Shown: positions 23,327 to 36,180, counted from the first letter of the stretch. The stretch: DNA of 64,000 nt from Clytia hemisphaerica (GCA_902728285.1 CACVBU010000237.1:2044565-2108564), one strand, 5' to 3'. Notes: generated by a model from the sequence alone, not told the origin. Program-made: numbers and translations.

Positions 23327-24016
23327 TACTAAAGTCTATTCACGATAAGTGTGCACTCTTTTTTCTTTTACCTATAAGTTTTGAAGGAATTCTTCAATCT
23401 TTATAAATTTGCTATCGTTGGAAAGATATCAGTGAAAACAATTTGAAATAAATAAATCTTTGAAATAATTCTAAAAACAAAGATGAAAATGAAGAAGAAA
23501 AAAATGAAGATCTTGTAGAGAAGGGCTATGACTTTCATTTTCACTGGAGAGATTCTTTGATCTTAGGAGGTCATCAGTGTGAAGAAATTTTACTAAAATA
23601 TTCATTCAATATAAAGTTATGATACAAAGTTGATAAGTGATTGACCCCAAAAAACAGCAGAAAACAGCAGAAAACAGCGTTTTTAGAAGACGTCAATCAG
23701 CTTATAACTTTGTTTGATATCTTTTTACAAAATGATTATTTTTGAGAAGTTTTTTCACAGTGATAACGTTCGATGATCAAGGATTCACTTCAGTGAAAAT
23801 CATAGTTATAGCACTTTTCTACGAGATCTTCATTTTTTTCTTCTTCATTTTCATATTCATTTTTAGAGTTTTTTAAAAGATTTTTTTATTTCAAATTTTT
23901 TTACTCACTGATATGATATCTTTCCAATGATACCAAATTTATAAAGATTGAAGAATTCCTTCAAAAGTTATAGGTAAAAGAAAAAAGAGTGCACACTTAT
24001 CGTGAATAGACTTTAA
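23327..24016. mobile_element. Foldback (palindromic) element, copy 2
   Basis: Starts CTAAAGTCTATTCACGATAA and ends with the complement ...GTGAATAGACTTTA. The arms match copy 1 at 912-1548 in the same order: GTGCACTC block, GAAGGAATTCTTCAATC, ATGAAGATCTTGTAGA and GTTTGATATCTTTT. The centre has tandem GCAGAAAACA words. Non-coding. Two copies with the same ends support a mobile family. Confidence 0.85.
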
Positions 24017-25555
24017 AATATCGTATATAATGTTAATGGTTCACCCCACTTCAAAGGGAGAAAGCTTTACAAAGTACGACATGCTTGCACTCTGCTACAA
24101 TGGATGATCACACACAGGAGTGGGGAGCCTACCGTTTTTCGGAATTGTAGAAATCAGTGCATTCTCCTGTGGGGGGGGAAACGTTTTTGCTAAACTTGAT
24201 TTAAACGTGATTTTGAGCAACGTTTTTTAAACGTCTATAAAACGTTTTTTTGTGACGAAACTGTAGTGCCCAATATTTATATTTGAAATATATAAATATA
24301 ACTTCATATAACATTTCTGAGACTTTACCTACCTGCTCTGAGATATAGCAGAGATATTCTATATATTTTTTTCTCTTTTACTTTATTGATTTCTCTTTAA
24401 GTTTAAAAAAATATATTTTAATAAAACGCCCACTCCCTGTTTGAATACCTCGTAAGATCGCCCACCCGTACGTAGAATATAAACTTGTAATAGAAACACC
24501 CACTCGCCGCCCCCATCGTCCGCCGAATAAACAATGGAATGACTTCTTTTCTGGACAGCTTTCGAACGTTCGAACGTTCGAACGTTCGAATTCGAAATCA
24601 CTTGTAGTTCAAAACAAAAATCAAACAAAGTTGGATATTTCATGCACAAAGACTGGAAGAAGCTGGTTCTTTTACAAAAATAGATAATGTAAGTAGTTTA
24701 TATACATTAAACTGAAAATGCTTTTGATATTTAAGTTAATTCTTAGAGGCTTTATCGGTGTAGCTTATTTCAGGTTTCAATTTCTGATGATATTTATTTT
24801 TGAGAGCAAACCTTGGAAAAATTACATAATCTTCGGTAAACTTTATGTTAAAACTTTTTATTTTAACTTCTTTTCCCTCAGATTCAAGCTGGAGTGTATT
24901 ATTGGTTTCCTTATTGCGACTATCCTCAGCTGACTTTGTGTGGTCGCCAGCAGAAAGTACCGAAAATATGCTAGTAAAGGTAGGTGAAATGTAACAAAAC
25001 TTTAATAATATCTTTCCAAAACTATGCTAATTTCTTGTTAATACCCCTGCATCACTGAGTGAGCTTGGTACTTCAAACTAATGAAATTTGTCTTGGAAAC
25101 ACCCCTGTCTCAACGACAATAATTTAGCAAAGTCCCTTATAGAATACATTTCGTGAAACATAAAGTTGGCCATGAAATGTAAGAAGTTTTTTCTTTATCC
25201 TTCTAGAGCATTCTTTTTCCCGTGGAAAGAAAAGATAGTTTTCAACGTCTCAACTGCAGCTAAAAAATCTTTAAACATCAAATTTACTATTCGTCTTTTA
25301 TTTTTCAGGATCGCAAATGTGTGAAGGAGACCAAAGAAATCGCAATCAAGATATCGTTTTTTAACACTTCGAATAGCAATCATACTGGAAACGTTTGGAA
25401 TGATTATCACAAAGATGTCAGAAAGGAAGGACGGAAGAGAGAAAGAACATTAAATTTTTGATTTCATTGCGTTTAATTTATACTGATTGTAGATTATCAT
25501 ACCCAGAAATTATATAGAAAAGAGCATTCAAAGAAAATTCAAATGTGTGTACGGT
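24017..25555. other. Intergenic with a GTTCGAAC palindrome run
   Basis: A perfect run of GTTCGAAC units occurs at 24565-24592. AACGTTTT words occur at 24180-24255. Short open frames at 24383-24649 and 24718-24933 are not supported by any domain or splice evidence. Confidence 0.4.
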
Positions 25556-25579
25556 CTTTCTCATAATAGTGCAATGAAT

Positions 25580-26146
25580 AGGAATTATTTTGGCAAAGAA
25601 CGTCTTAGAGACGTGTTAAAACTAATCTAAAACAACTTTTAAAGACGTTTTTAAGTCGTCTCAGAAACGTACCATACCGAAATTAATAAAATTAGAACGT
25701 CTCGGAAACATCCTAGAGACGTCCATAATTAGTTCCAAAAAGACGTCTTTCAAGTGGCTAGAAGAAAACGTAGAAACAACGTTTTTTAAACGCCTTGCAA
25801 AAACGTAATCTATAAACGTTTGAAAAACGTTTTTTTGACGTTGTGAAAAAACGTTTTAAAGTGCGACAAATACAACCTGAAAAAAACGTTTTCCAAACGT
25901 TGTGAAAAACGTTTTTTAAACGTTTTTTAAACGTTTTTTTGCCGGCTGGGAACCACCAGCTGCAGCAGAGCAAACTTTGTAAAACAGTTTTAAATCAAAT
26001 ATATTTCATTAACAAGTTAAAAATGTTCTACACATTAGTTTCATGCTGCTTACAGCAACAATCATCAATCATCATGTAACGTTATATGGACGCTGTGAAT
26101 GTTAGAAAAACGTTGAAACAACGTTGTGTGCCAGCTGGGATTAGAA
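25580..26146. repeat. AACGTTTT word-cluster elements ending in C-A/G-GCTGGGA
   Basis: From 25585 to 25952 AACGTTTT, GACGTCTT and close forms occur more than fifteen times, ending TTTTTTTGCCGGCTGGGA. From 26065 to 26141 AACGTT words end GTGTGCCAGCTGGGA. The latter matches the tail of the cluster at 18975-19061 (TAACGTTATATGGACG, then CCAGCTGGGA). They are likely MITE remnants of one family. Confidence 0.6.
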
Positions 26147-27074
26147 GAGAATCGAAGTAACGAAAGTGCCAAATGATTTTCAAATTTTGAAATTTGAAAT
26201 GAAGTAAAAATTTTCAAATTTCAAAATTTGAAAAATGAAAAATGGAAAATTTTTAGTATTGCTTAAAATTGGACAAAGCTCGTTGTAATAAAAGTGCCAA
26301 TTAAAGGTTTAAATTTTAAAAATTATATTTGTCACACCTTTTTCATTTATCTGAAATTTAAGAAGCAAACTAATAGAATTATCTTTGAAAAAACATATTC
26401 GTGAAATTGAAGGGACAAAATATCCACCTGTTTTTTGCCTATTGTCTCAGATATCAGGCTATATTTTGCCTTATATGGTAAAGTTGATTACCTAAACGTT
26501 CTTAAGGTCAAATTATGATGTTACAGTGTGTGCAAATCACACTTCTGTATACTAGGAACAAAAAGTCTATTGACGGGTCACGTGACATTAATCAACCAAT
26601 CAATTCTCTCAAAGATAGAATCACTCGAATTGCAGGGCTTTAGGTAATTATTGCACTTTTAGTGTACCTCCCGTTGACGTCAACACAGATTGCTAACCTT
26701 CTAATGGGCTATTCTAAAAAAAATTATACAGGGGTATTGACGAACTTTTTTCACTAGCCCCCCTGGAAATATTGAATAGCAAATTATCCCCTGGAAATTG
26801 GGATACAAACCCTCTGGAAAACTAAATTTTGTGAAAAAGGGCTGGAAAACAACTGATGTCAGTTTATGAGGGGAGAACCCCCTATAAACCTTGAATAACC
26901 CCCTTGGAAAAGCTGAAAAAGGAACAACTAGTGTATATGTATAAGAATTGCGAAGCGATCCAGGCAAGTCACTCGATTCGCAAGTTGCAAGCAAAATATC
27001 TATAGGGTCACACACTAGAAATTAGGCTTTCCCAGAAAAAATTTGAATATGTGGGGTGGAGGATATAACAATTT

Positions 27075-27265
27075 TCAGTGATTTACCCCCCGGACAAAGT
27101 GACTTTTGGCCCCCCCGGGCAACAGGTTTTACCCCCCGGACAAGCATCAGTTGACCCCCCGGACAACCCAAATTACCCCCAGACCAAAGACCAGACAGAG
27201 CAAATTTATCCCCCGGACAAGGCAAATTTTTATGATTTTTGGCTACCCCCCGGACAATATATCCT
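27075..27265. repeat. CCCCCGGACAA minisatellite in an inverted-repeat arm
   Basis: About seven degenerate units of CCCCCGGACAA separated by short spacers. The mirror copy (TTGTCCGGGGG units) is at 33285-33460 in the opposite arm. The frames open across it are low-complexity Pro-rich peptides, not genes. Confidence 0.85.
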
Positions 27266-28036
27266 CCACCCCCCCATGTACGAACATTTTCTGGAAGAGC
27301 CCATTGCAAGTTAAAATAGATTCATAATCAATTCGTAAATATAAACCCCGCGAAACCCCGACAACTACTGCTCAGGTTCAGTAAGACCGAGCCTCTTTAG
27401 AGATGTACTCAAACACTTCAGGTGTACAAACTTACGACGTTTACTTCTACGGATTTGAGGAAAATTATATGATTTTTTTCATTAATCGTTGTAAAAAGTT
27501 CAATAATCATTTGTCCGCCCTCCTGAGCCTTGAGTATTTTTATTTCTTAGTTTTTGTTTTAGACTCGTTTTACTTCCGGTTTCGAACTCCTTGCGTTCAA
27601 AATCGAACTTTCGAATTTTTCTAATTTTAAATTTCGAACGTTGGAATAAAAATAACATTCGAAAACTTTTTGCGAAGCGAATATACATGAGCGAAGCAGT
27701 TTTGCTATCGTGTATATGTACCTTTAAATCTCACCTACGCTGGGGAGCGCAAATGAAAAATTACTATATATATCCAATCTTTCAAACGCAGAAATGATTG
27801 AGAAAGCCGTCCGCCCTTCCTTAGATCAAACCTAGAATCGCGGCGGAGAGACCTGGAATTACGGATGGTTAGATTCGTTTTTTTCAAAAAGTGTCGCCTC
27901 GTGCGTTTAGATATACCAATTCTTAAAAGCTACGGAGATAATACACATGGTTACCGGTACTAGATAAGCCTTGTTTTTATCTCCTTAAGGTTTAAATTAG
28001 GAAATCTAAAGAAGAGATCGGAAAATCAGCGCGGGC

Positions 28037-28864
28037 TGGAAGCGTTCAAAAAGCGTTCAAATGGCGCTCATTTTTCAAGAAGTCATTGCATTGACTCGAG
28101 CTTAGGGCTTTCGAACTTTTCCAAATTCGAATTCGAACTAAAAACAACAAACAAATATTTATTGTTGTTTTGAAAGAGAGATTGGTGTTTTGAAAAGAGA
28201 TGGTGCTTGATGAAAAGAAACGAAGAAACCAGCTGAACTTGAGGAATGAGAAGAAAGAAGATCGAATTCTTATTCTTTCATCGACAGGCAAGGCTCAACA
28301 GAGTTGTTGCTTCATTGCAAGAAGAGGATCTAAGCTGAAGAAATGAACTGTATACATATGGTGGGAAAGCCATTCCTTTTGGTTTAGATTGAATCTTGGT
28401 AGTATGTTGAAGTGAGCATCACTGGACTTGTTGTATGTTTTGAATTGATGGGAACAAAAACATTTTGCGCTTTTGGATATGGCTAACCTGGAAGAATTTA
28501 TTCCTCCCCTTATTCAGTGGAAGGAGAAATTTTGTTTGTCGTTGTTTTTGAATTTTGGCTTGACCGACCCTCGATGATGTGGGCTCTTTGGTTGTTTGTT
28601 TTTTATGAATACGCATCGATGGTCAGAGATATAGAACATTGACATGTGACTGTATTATAAAGGATTTTATTGTTGGTATAATGGTATGATTAATGGTACT
28701 GTAATGACTTGTAAAATGTCGAAATACAACGACAAAACATGACATTATGTTTATGAATGCATTTTAACTGTTTTAAATTCCTGTGCTACAGCCGAGAAAA
28801 AGTCACAGATTTTTTACTTTTATGTGAAGAATTTGCTCCTGTTTGTCAACAACTCGAGTAAGAG
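28037..28864. other. Segment absent from the sister arm
   Basis: In the right arm the junction AAAATCAGCGC is followed directly by GGTAAAAGACTGCC (near 34100-34130, read on the minus strand). Here the same flank is separated by this 828-bp segment plus the composite element. The segment has no recognised gene. It is either an insertion here or a deletion in the other arm. Confidence 0.6.
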
Positions 28865-28888
28865 TATGGCGCGCCAAAAGGCTTTTTA

Positions 28889-29101
28889 ATACCAACTTTT
28901 TTTTTTGGTACCAACTTTTTTTTTTATACCAACTTTTTTTTTTTTGGTACTAACGTTTTTTTTTTAAACCAACTTTTTTTTTTTTGGTACCAACTTTTTT
29001 TTTTGATACCAACTTTTTTTTTTTTGATGTGATACCAACTTTTTTTTTAAACCAACTTTTTTTTTTGATACCAACTTTTTTTTTTTTACCAACTTTTTTT
29101 T
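28889..29101. repeat. TACCAACTTTTTTT array, left
   Basis: About ten units of GGTACCAACTTTTTTTT or TACCAACTTTTTTTTT with slippage in the T run. The mirror array (AAAAAAAGTTGGTATC units, six to seven) is at 31268-31395. Confidence 0.9.
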
Positions 29102-29104
29102 TGA

Positions 29105-29510
29105 TATCAATGTTTTGTACAATCCCAGTCTATTTGGATTTTTGGCATTTAAGCAAATATCAATCTTTCAGCCTCTTTCGGCTCGTTTTTTTTGTGTGGC
29201 GTTCTGGTCTGTACGTTTCTTCAAGTTTGATCCGTAAATATCTTTTCCCAGCCTCTTTGTTTGATCCAGTTAAGAATTCTAGCTATGATGGTGCTGGTCA
29301 CACTATGTTCAATATGATCAAATATCTTTTTATTAGGGATAGGATAGGGTTTTCGACTTTACAAAAATGATATAGTTAGTAGATTTTATTTCATTTTAAA
29401 AAAAAAAAAGAAAAGTTGTAACATTTTATTTTTACTTGTATATATTTTTTAGTAGATATACCGAGATTTTTGGTGATTAAAGAGACATAAAAAAAAAAAA
29501 AAAAACAATA
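29105..29510 (+). mobile_element. Probable retroelement 3' end with poly(A)
   Basis: An open frame ends at 29370 (tail peptide NMIKYLFIRDRIGFSTLQK). A 3' UTR with A-rich runs near 29400 follows, then a run of about 17 A at 29490-29507. This looks like the 3' end of a LINE, but no RT motif is left and the family is not known to me. Confidence 0.35.
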
Positions 29511-29892
29511 CCAAATTTTGCCTCGATGTTTAATTGTTCAAGTGTAGAAGGGCCCTTAAATTTAAATTTAAAGTAAAGACAGTATTTTCTGTAAATTAGA
29601 GGTAGGTCGGGATTAGAAAGGGGTGACGGTACGTAATCAAACTCTAATTGCATTGTATTGAACTAAACTAGAATAGGCATTGAAAATTGTTTAATCTCAC
29701 GAAAGCAACTCTCAAAGCATCTGACAAGGAACTGAAGTGAAGAGAAGCCACAAAAACCACAACAACAAGATCACATTACATTCCAACCACAGGACAAACA
29801 TATATAACAGGCAGGAGAACTAGGAAGAAAGGAGGAACCACGCTCGATTTGAAAGCAGCGAGCGTTGATTTTTACGCATACGCGCATTATTA

Positions 29893-31085
29893 AATAATAA
29901 TATAATAATAATAATGTTTTACAGATTTCCAGGCCACCGTGCATGCACATGGGCCTCTATAAATCGCTCATACATTGGTTTGGTTTATTACAAGGTTACT
30001 AAACCGATCTTGTTTTACAAAATATCTTTTTTAAATATAATCCTCCTTGAGGACTTCCTCGCACTCTCCATTTGTAATCGCTCTGCGGCATTGCTCGATT
30101 TCTCTCGTTTGCTTTACTTCTCCATTCCTTTACTTGGTCTCTTTCCATTATTGTTAAATCGTCTGTGATGCTCATGTTGGCGTACTTGTCGTACTGCTTC
30201 AATTCCCTTAAGTTTCTCATAAATTTGTATTTTACATGCCCGCCATTAAATACAACTTTGATTGGTCGTGTACGATTTGATTCTTTACCAATACGGGAGA
30301 CGTAAGTTGGCTCTGTGTTTATTTTAACGTCGTTTAGGAGTTCGTTTACGAAATCATTTTCATCTCTATTGCCATTCTCTTCCACTCCATGGATGATGAT
30401 GTTAGCTTCCCTTGATTGCTTTCTCCGTTCTTCCATTTGTTCTTCGACCTTTTCGCTGCGAAGTATTTGTTTCATTCTGGATATATTTAAATCGTCATTG
30501 GTTTTCGTGATTTCGGCAAAACTTTTCTTTGAATTTGTTTTCGTTTTGTTATCTGTAGGTTTCGCATTCATTGTATCTTCGATTTTAGTGGTAAGTTTAG
30601 TTTCCAACGCTAAAAATTGAGCTTGAATTGTATCGGCAACATGGTTCCTTTCTTTAACGTATCCCTGACATCTAGCTTGTAATTCTTTAACCGCAACATT
30701 CAACTTCCTTTCATTCTCGTTTTTCACCTTGATAATATTTTCGCACGCTTCAATTTCTTTACGGCTATGTGTGCAGCTTTTGATTTTCTCTGATTGGTCC
30801 AAGATTTTTCGGTGTAGCTCTTGATCGATGGAACAGCAATTTATGCATTGGTATTTTCGATAGCCCTTTATTCAGGAACATTTGTATTTGGTAAGATGGT
30901 AGTCCTGTGCATGCATAATGCAGTGTTCGTTGACATTTATGACATTCTAATCTCATTTTGTCGTCATCTTTTATGCAATTTTGTTCTGTACATCGATTTG
31001 CAACATTTTCGATTTCATCTCTTGTTGAAATTCTGCTAGGCGATACCGTTTTTTGTTGAAATTTGGTCGTTTTTTTCATTTTTTT
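29893..31085 (-). mobile_element. LINE ORF1-only element, copy 1
   Basis: Contains the ORF1 at 29999-31079. On the minus strand its 3' end reads AGAGGCC, a loop, GGCCTGGAAATCT and then an ATT/ATA run (29893-29918). The same end layout occurs in the copies ending near 43185 and 48505. No reverse transcriptase is attached. Confidence 0.7.
29999..31079 (-). pseudogene. LINE ORF1 with PHD finger, one frameshift
   Basis: Two overlapping frames (30765-31079 and 29999-30802) make one ORF1 split by a frameshift near 30840-30890. The N-terminus is a PHD-type finger with Cys pairs CTEQNC, LECHKC and HYAC; its last pair (QCINC) is in the shifted frame. A charged helical region follows, then SFAEITK. 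Next is an RRM-like L1-ORF1-type domain with NIIIHGVEENG, RIGKE, RPIKVVF, SITDDLTIMERDQ and WRVRGSP. In LINEs this protein binds the element RNA. The paralogues at 42037 and 47376 are intact. Confidence 0.85.
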
Positions 31086-31166
31086 GTATTTTATTGCCCC
31101 ATTAAAGCCCCATCTACATCACACAAAAGAAAATAGGAGTAAACGAGACAATAATGTTGATGTTAT

Positions 31167-31262
31167 AAAACAAGGTTAGTATTACGTCGGTATTACGCCA
31201 GTACTACGTCGGTATTACGTCGATATAATGTCGGCATTATAAAAATAAATTGGCATTGTAAA
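31167..31262. repeat. GTATTACGTCG tandem words
   Basis: Five to six degenerate units of about 11 bp (GTATTACGTCG, GTATTACGCCA, GTACTACGTCG) just inside the right array of the composite element. Confidence 0.75.
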
Positions 31263-31518
31263 AAAAGTTGCTATCAAAAATAAAAAAAGTTGGTATCAAA
31301 AAAAAAAAGTTGGTATAAAAAAAAAGTTGGTATCAAAAAAAAAAGTTGGTATTAAAAAAAAAAAGTTGGTATCAAAAAAAAAAGTTGGTATTAAAAAGCC
31401 TTTTGGCGCGCCATATAAGAGGGTAAAAGACTGCCAAGTACTTGCCTCCAGCAAACTTAAGATAAGAGTTTCCCAACTTTGAAAAAAATCACAGTCAGTA
31501 AAATTTTGAGGTTTTATT

Positions 31519-32453
31519 CGGTTAGTGTAAAACACAGGTCACAGGTCACAGGTCACGGGTCACAGGTCACAGGTCATACAAATTACAGACCGGAAAACTG
31601 TAACGCACTCGTAACATACAACCCATAACATACAACTCATAACAAAAGTTCCTGAAAATAATAGATGTAATGGAAATGTAATATCAAAATATGGTATTTA
31701 GAAGACTTAAACGACAAATCATCAACCCCAAAAATTGACAACAAATGACACTTAAATTATGTAAATAATGATGTTATCTCGAAGTATGAGGTTTTGTACA
31801 CCAATTAACAATAAAATATCTATCATGCATAATAGGATGCCAACGCTGCAAGTGGATATAGATTGACAGGTTTTGAAAACAATAAATACTCCAAGAGAGC
31901 TGTTTTAGAGAGATGAAAATAGTGACGTCATTTTATCAAAAATACGAAGCAGGGGATAAAAATAATAAAACATTGACGCTATTTTCATCAATTCTTGTTA
32001 TCATACCCAAGGTGATGCAGGAGATAAAATGAGATATGACATTAGTGATTGTGAAATAGCTATTTTCCTGTTAGGGGCTGTATAAGGCAAAGGTGAGATC
32101 GATATTCGAATATTTCTTTATTCTTTGTATATAACATTCGTAACATGCGTATAACATTGAAAGGATAACTTTTTTGCATGTGTGATATAGATGTAATATA
32201 TAATACAAGTATCACAGGTCCGTGTTATACACGGCATAAAACGCGAAATCACGTGGTAAACACGTGGGATGATTTTTAGCTTTAAAATAGTTCTAGATCA
32301 ATAAAATACCTTTGGAATTATATCATTGACATTAACAACTGTTTTTCAAACATTTTTTTTGTGTTTCACAGTAATCAACGCTGACCTGCCAACACTGACC
32401 TGTGACCTGTGACCCGTGACCTGTGACCTGTGACCTGCGTTTTACACTAACCG
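31519..32453. mobile_element. 935-bp element with AGGTCAC subterminal repeats, 9-bp TSD
   Basis: Begins CGGTTAGTGTAAAACACAGG and ends with the complement GTTTTACACTAACCG. Inside both ends lie six to seven direct copies of the heptamer AGGTCAC (ACAGGTCACAGGTCAC...). The TSD GGTTTTATT is at 31510-31518 and 32454-32462. The inverted sister sequence near 34000-34025 has the uninterrupted site (GGTTTTACT in the same context). Non-coding. The 9-bp TSD suggests a Mutator-like origin. Confidence 0.93.
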
Positions 32454-34470
32454 GGTTTTATTTAGTGGAATCGTTGAAGAATACTTGCTATATCTAAGTT
32501 TTTTTAATCTGGTTTTCTTTATTTTTATCTCAGGATTTTACAGCGCTAATAGTTTAGATATAATTTTAGAACTTTGTTAAATTTTTCAGAATTTACGATG
32601 CAAAATGATACAATATTCCTAATTAATATGGTTATTGAATTTTGAAACTACATAAGTCAACTTATTTCTATTAAACTCTAGTCTTGATATCCTCTGTATT
32701 TCACATCCCTGTCTCAATAAACCGAGTGATGTTTAAAGTTTGTTTGACTTTTTTTTGATTCTTTGGGCTCTTTGCAAAGAAGACCTTTTGAAGAGGCTAG
32801 AGAGGTACAGTATTTTCCCTCCCGGGACGAAATTTTGCCAAGTTTGCCAGCGGGTCATGACACAGGGGTGTTTATGTTAGGAAAAAAGCTTTCGATTGTT
32901 GTTTTTATTCGAACGTTCGAAATTTAAAATTAGAAAGATTCGAAAGTTCGATTTTGAACGCAAGGAGTTCGAAACCGGAAGTAAAACGAGTCTAAAACAA
33001 AAACTAAGAAATAAAAATACTCAAGGCTCAGGGCGGACAAATGATTATTGAACTTTTCACAACGATTAATGAAAAAAATCATATAATTTTCCTCAGATCC
33101 GTAGAAGTAAACGTCGTAAGTTTGTACACCTGAAGTGTTTGAGTACATCTCTAAAGAGGCTCGCTCTTCCTGAACCTGAGCAGTTGTCGGGGTTTCGCGG
33201 GGTTTACATTTACGAATTGATTATGAATCTATTTTAACTTGCAATAGGCTCTTCCAGAAAATGTTCGCACATGGGGGGTGGAGGATATATTGTCCGGTGG
33301 GGTAGCCAAAAATCATAAAAATTTGCCTTGTCCTGGGGGTAAATTTGCTCTGTCCGGGAGTAATTTGGGTTGTCCGGGGGGTCAACTGATGCTTGTCTGG
33401 GGGTAAAACCTGTTTTCCGGGGGGCCAAAAGTCACTTTGTCCGGGGGGGGGGGTAAATCACTGAAAATTGTTATATCCTCCACCCCACATACTCAAATTT
33501 TTTCTGGGAAAGCCTAATTTCTAGTGTGTGACCCTATTGATATTTTGCTTGCAACTTGCGAATTGAGTGACTTGCCTGAATCGCTTCGCAATTCTTATAC
33601 ATATACACTAGTTTCCTAACATAAACACCCCTGTGTCATAGACCCGCTGGAAAACTTGGCAAAAATTTCGTCCCGGGAGGGAAAATACCTCTCTAGCCTC
33701 TTCAAAAGGTCTTCCTTGCAAAGAGCCCAGAGAATCAAAAAAGTTAAACAAACTTTAAACATCACTCGGTTTATTGAGACGGGGATGTGAAATACAGAGG
33801 ATTTCAAGACTAGAATTTGATAGAAATAAGTTGACTTATGTAGTTTCAAAATTCAATAACCATATTAATTAGGAATATTGTATCATTGCATCGTAAATTC
33901 TGAAAAATATAACAAAGTTCTAAAATTATATCTAAACTATTAGCGCTGTAAAATCCTGAGATAAAAAAAACTGAGATATAGAAAGTATTCTTCAACGATT
34001 CTACTAAGTAAAACCTCTAAATTTTACTGGCTGTGATTTTTTTCAAAGTTGGGAAACTCTTATCTTAAGTTTGCTGGAGTCAACACAAGTACTTGGCAGT
34101 CTTTTACCGCGCTGATTTTCCTATCTCTTCTTTAGATTTCCTAATTTAAACCTTAAGGAGATAAAAACAAGGCTTATCTAGTACCGGTTATAACGTGTAT
34201 TATCTCCTTAGCTTTTAAGAATTGGTATATCTAAACGCACGAGGCGACACTTTTTGAAAAAAACGAATTTAACCATCCGAAATTCCAGGTCTCTCCGCCG
34301 CGATTCTAGGTTTGATCTAAGGAAGGGCGGACGGCTTTCTCAATCATTTCTGCGTTTGAAAGATTGGATATATATAGTAATTTTTCATTTGCGCTCCCCA
34401 GCGTAGGTGAGATTTAAAGGTACATATACACGATAGCAAAACTGCTTCGCTCATGTATATTCGCTTCGCA

Positions 34471-36180
34471 AAAATAAAAAACAAACTGTACCCTTATAAT
34501 CATAAAGGTTGGTGAGTCCAGTCAGAACACAGATTTGATCTGTAGCGTCACGCTTCACCTTCACAAAAAATTTCATAATTGTCATTTTGCATTATCATAA
34601 TATACTAATAATGTTAAAAAAAGGAAAAAACTTTCAAAACAGGACAAAGCAACTTCATATTCATAATTTCCAACAGATTGCAAGGAGGGAAAAAAATCTT
34701 ATGGGAAACATTTTTGTAATCTGAAAGAATGACCTTTAAAGGGAAAAAAACGTATGTGGAAGAAAACTTCAAGTCGACAACAAAAGTTCCCATACTCTTG
34801 GGTACCTAATACCGTAAGTTGGTCTAATATCGACATGCCATAAAAAGGGTGTCGGAATTAGAGGAGGGATGTTGACATTAGACCAAGTTACGGTAGCCGG
34901 GGGGTGGGGCTGCAAATTAATTTTTCCAAAATTCTCCGACCCCCCCTCGCTTATTAAATTTTGAAATTTCTTCCAACCCCCCTGCACCCTACTTATTCCA
35001 AACCCCCCGACTAACCGAGAGTATTAGACAAACGTGGAAGAAAATTTCCAAATACAGCTTTCCACATTCAAAACACAATTATATACCGTGAGATGGGGTA
35101 ACTTGCATCAGTGGAGGCTAACATGCATAGCCCTCAAATAAATGACCTGACTGGTCATTAAAACACAAAGTTAATCAAAACAAATTTGTAAGGTATGCGA
35201 ACAAAAAGGAGAAAAGAGACTGTTTTAATCTAACGTTTCCAGTCCATCTAAAAAGAACGACAAATATCTATTAAAAAGCAACAAAAAAAGAACAACAAAC
35301 CCTAACTAATCAAAGAACAACATATTTTGCCATTCACAACTCCGACCGAAAGTGACTGTACCACCCCTACAGATTCATTCATCATTTTTTGTAACAGGAA
35401 TTAACTACATATGGTTTAAAAGAACGCAAAATTATGCATGCGAATAAGTCTCTATTTGGGTGAGCTGGAAAGATTATATGAACTAACTCATAAACAACAA
35501 AGGTTTTTCAAAGTTTTTATAGTTGACGACAAAAGGCATGTCAAAGAAGGTTCAAAAGTTCACGGCAAAAGTTAAGAAAATTTTCAAGTATGTTTGACAA
35601 CAAAACTTTTCCACATTCAAAATGCACAAAGAACATTTCAAAGTAAGTTCTGCAGAAGCTGGGTTCTGGGTTCACCTCGATTCAGCCGGTTTACCAGATG
35701 AGTTCATCTCGGTTCCATCCCCCGGTTCACCTTTTTCTAATTTATGTTTTCACTTGCCAGTTAAGTCAATGTTGTATAAGAAGAAGAACTCAGTGAAATC
35801 CAATTATCAATCAGTCCATCTTGCTCCAAGGTTGAGTTAAAACTAACCTAAGTCAGTGAAAGTTATAAAATTGTCCTGTTTTCGCAATCAAGAAATTGAA
35901 TCTCTCAACCATCAAAATGGAAACAAATTTAGATTCCCTAGTAATGCATTTTCAAAATGAGTTTCAATATTGAGGTTGGGAACTAGTTTTCTTGAAGTGT
36001 TTGATGCCTGATCATAGCAAAATGTTTTTAGTGAGACAATCAAATATTCAGATATGTTGATAATTGTTTTACTTTTCGTAGCTATTGTGCGAGATGGACA
36101 ATTTGCAGAATCATACCGTGAGAAAGGGTAACTTTCCTGAGTTACCACAGTTAATGTCAAAATTATAAACAAAGTCACGA
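34471..36180. other. Non-coding, small TIR element at 34811-34894
   Basis: TACCGTAAGTTGGTCTAA at 34812 is mirrored by TTAGACCAAGTTACGGTA ending at 34894, an 84-bp hairpin element. Related TACCGTGAGA...GGGTAACTT words occur near 35085 and 36115. No gene is supported. Confidence 0.55.

Larger units (their letters stand above)
28865..31415. mobile_element. 2.55-kb composite TIR element, TSD TAAGAG
   Basis: The ends are TATGGCGCGCCAAAAGGCTT and its exact complement, followed inward on both sides by arrays of TACCAACTTTTTTT units (28889-29101 and 31268-31395). Both ends are flanked by TAAGAG (28859-28864 and 31416-31421). Inside are a retroelement 3' end with poly(A) near 29490-29507 and a minus-strand LINE ORF1 copy. 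I know no superfamily with these termini. It encodes no recognisable transposase, so it is non-autonomous or a captured carrier. Confidence 0.8.

Noticed and set aside
27022-27327. Pro/Gly-rich open frames on both strands
   Set aside because: Products of the CCCCCGGACAA minisatellite; the mirrored copy at 33285-33460 gives the same peptides.
28984-29370. 128-codon plus-strand open frame starting in the TACCAACTTTTTTT array
   Set aside because: The first half is repeat-derived Phe-rich sequence; only the tail after 29105 might be a retroelement remnant and is listed as such.
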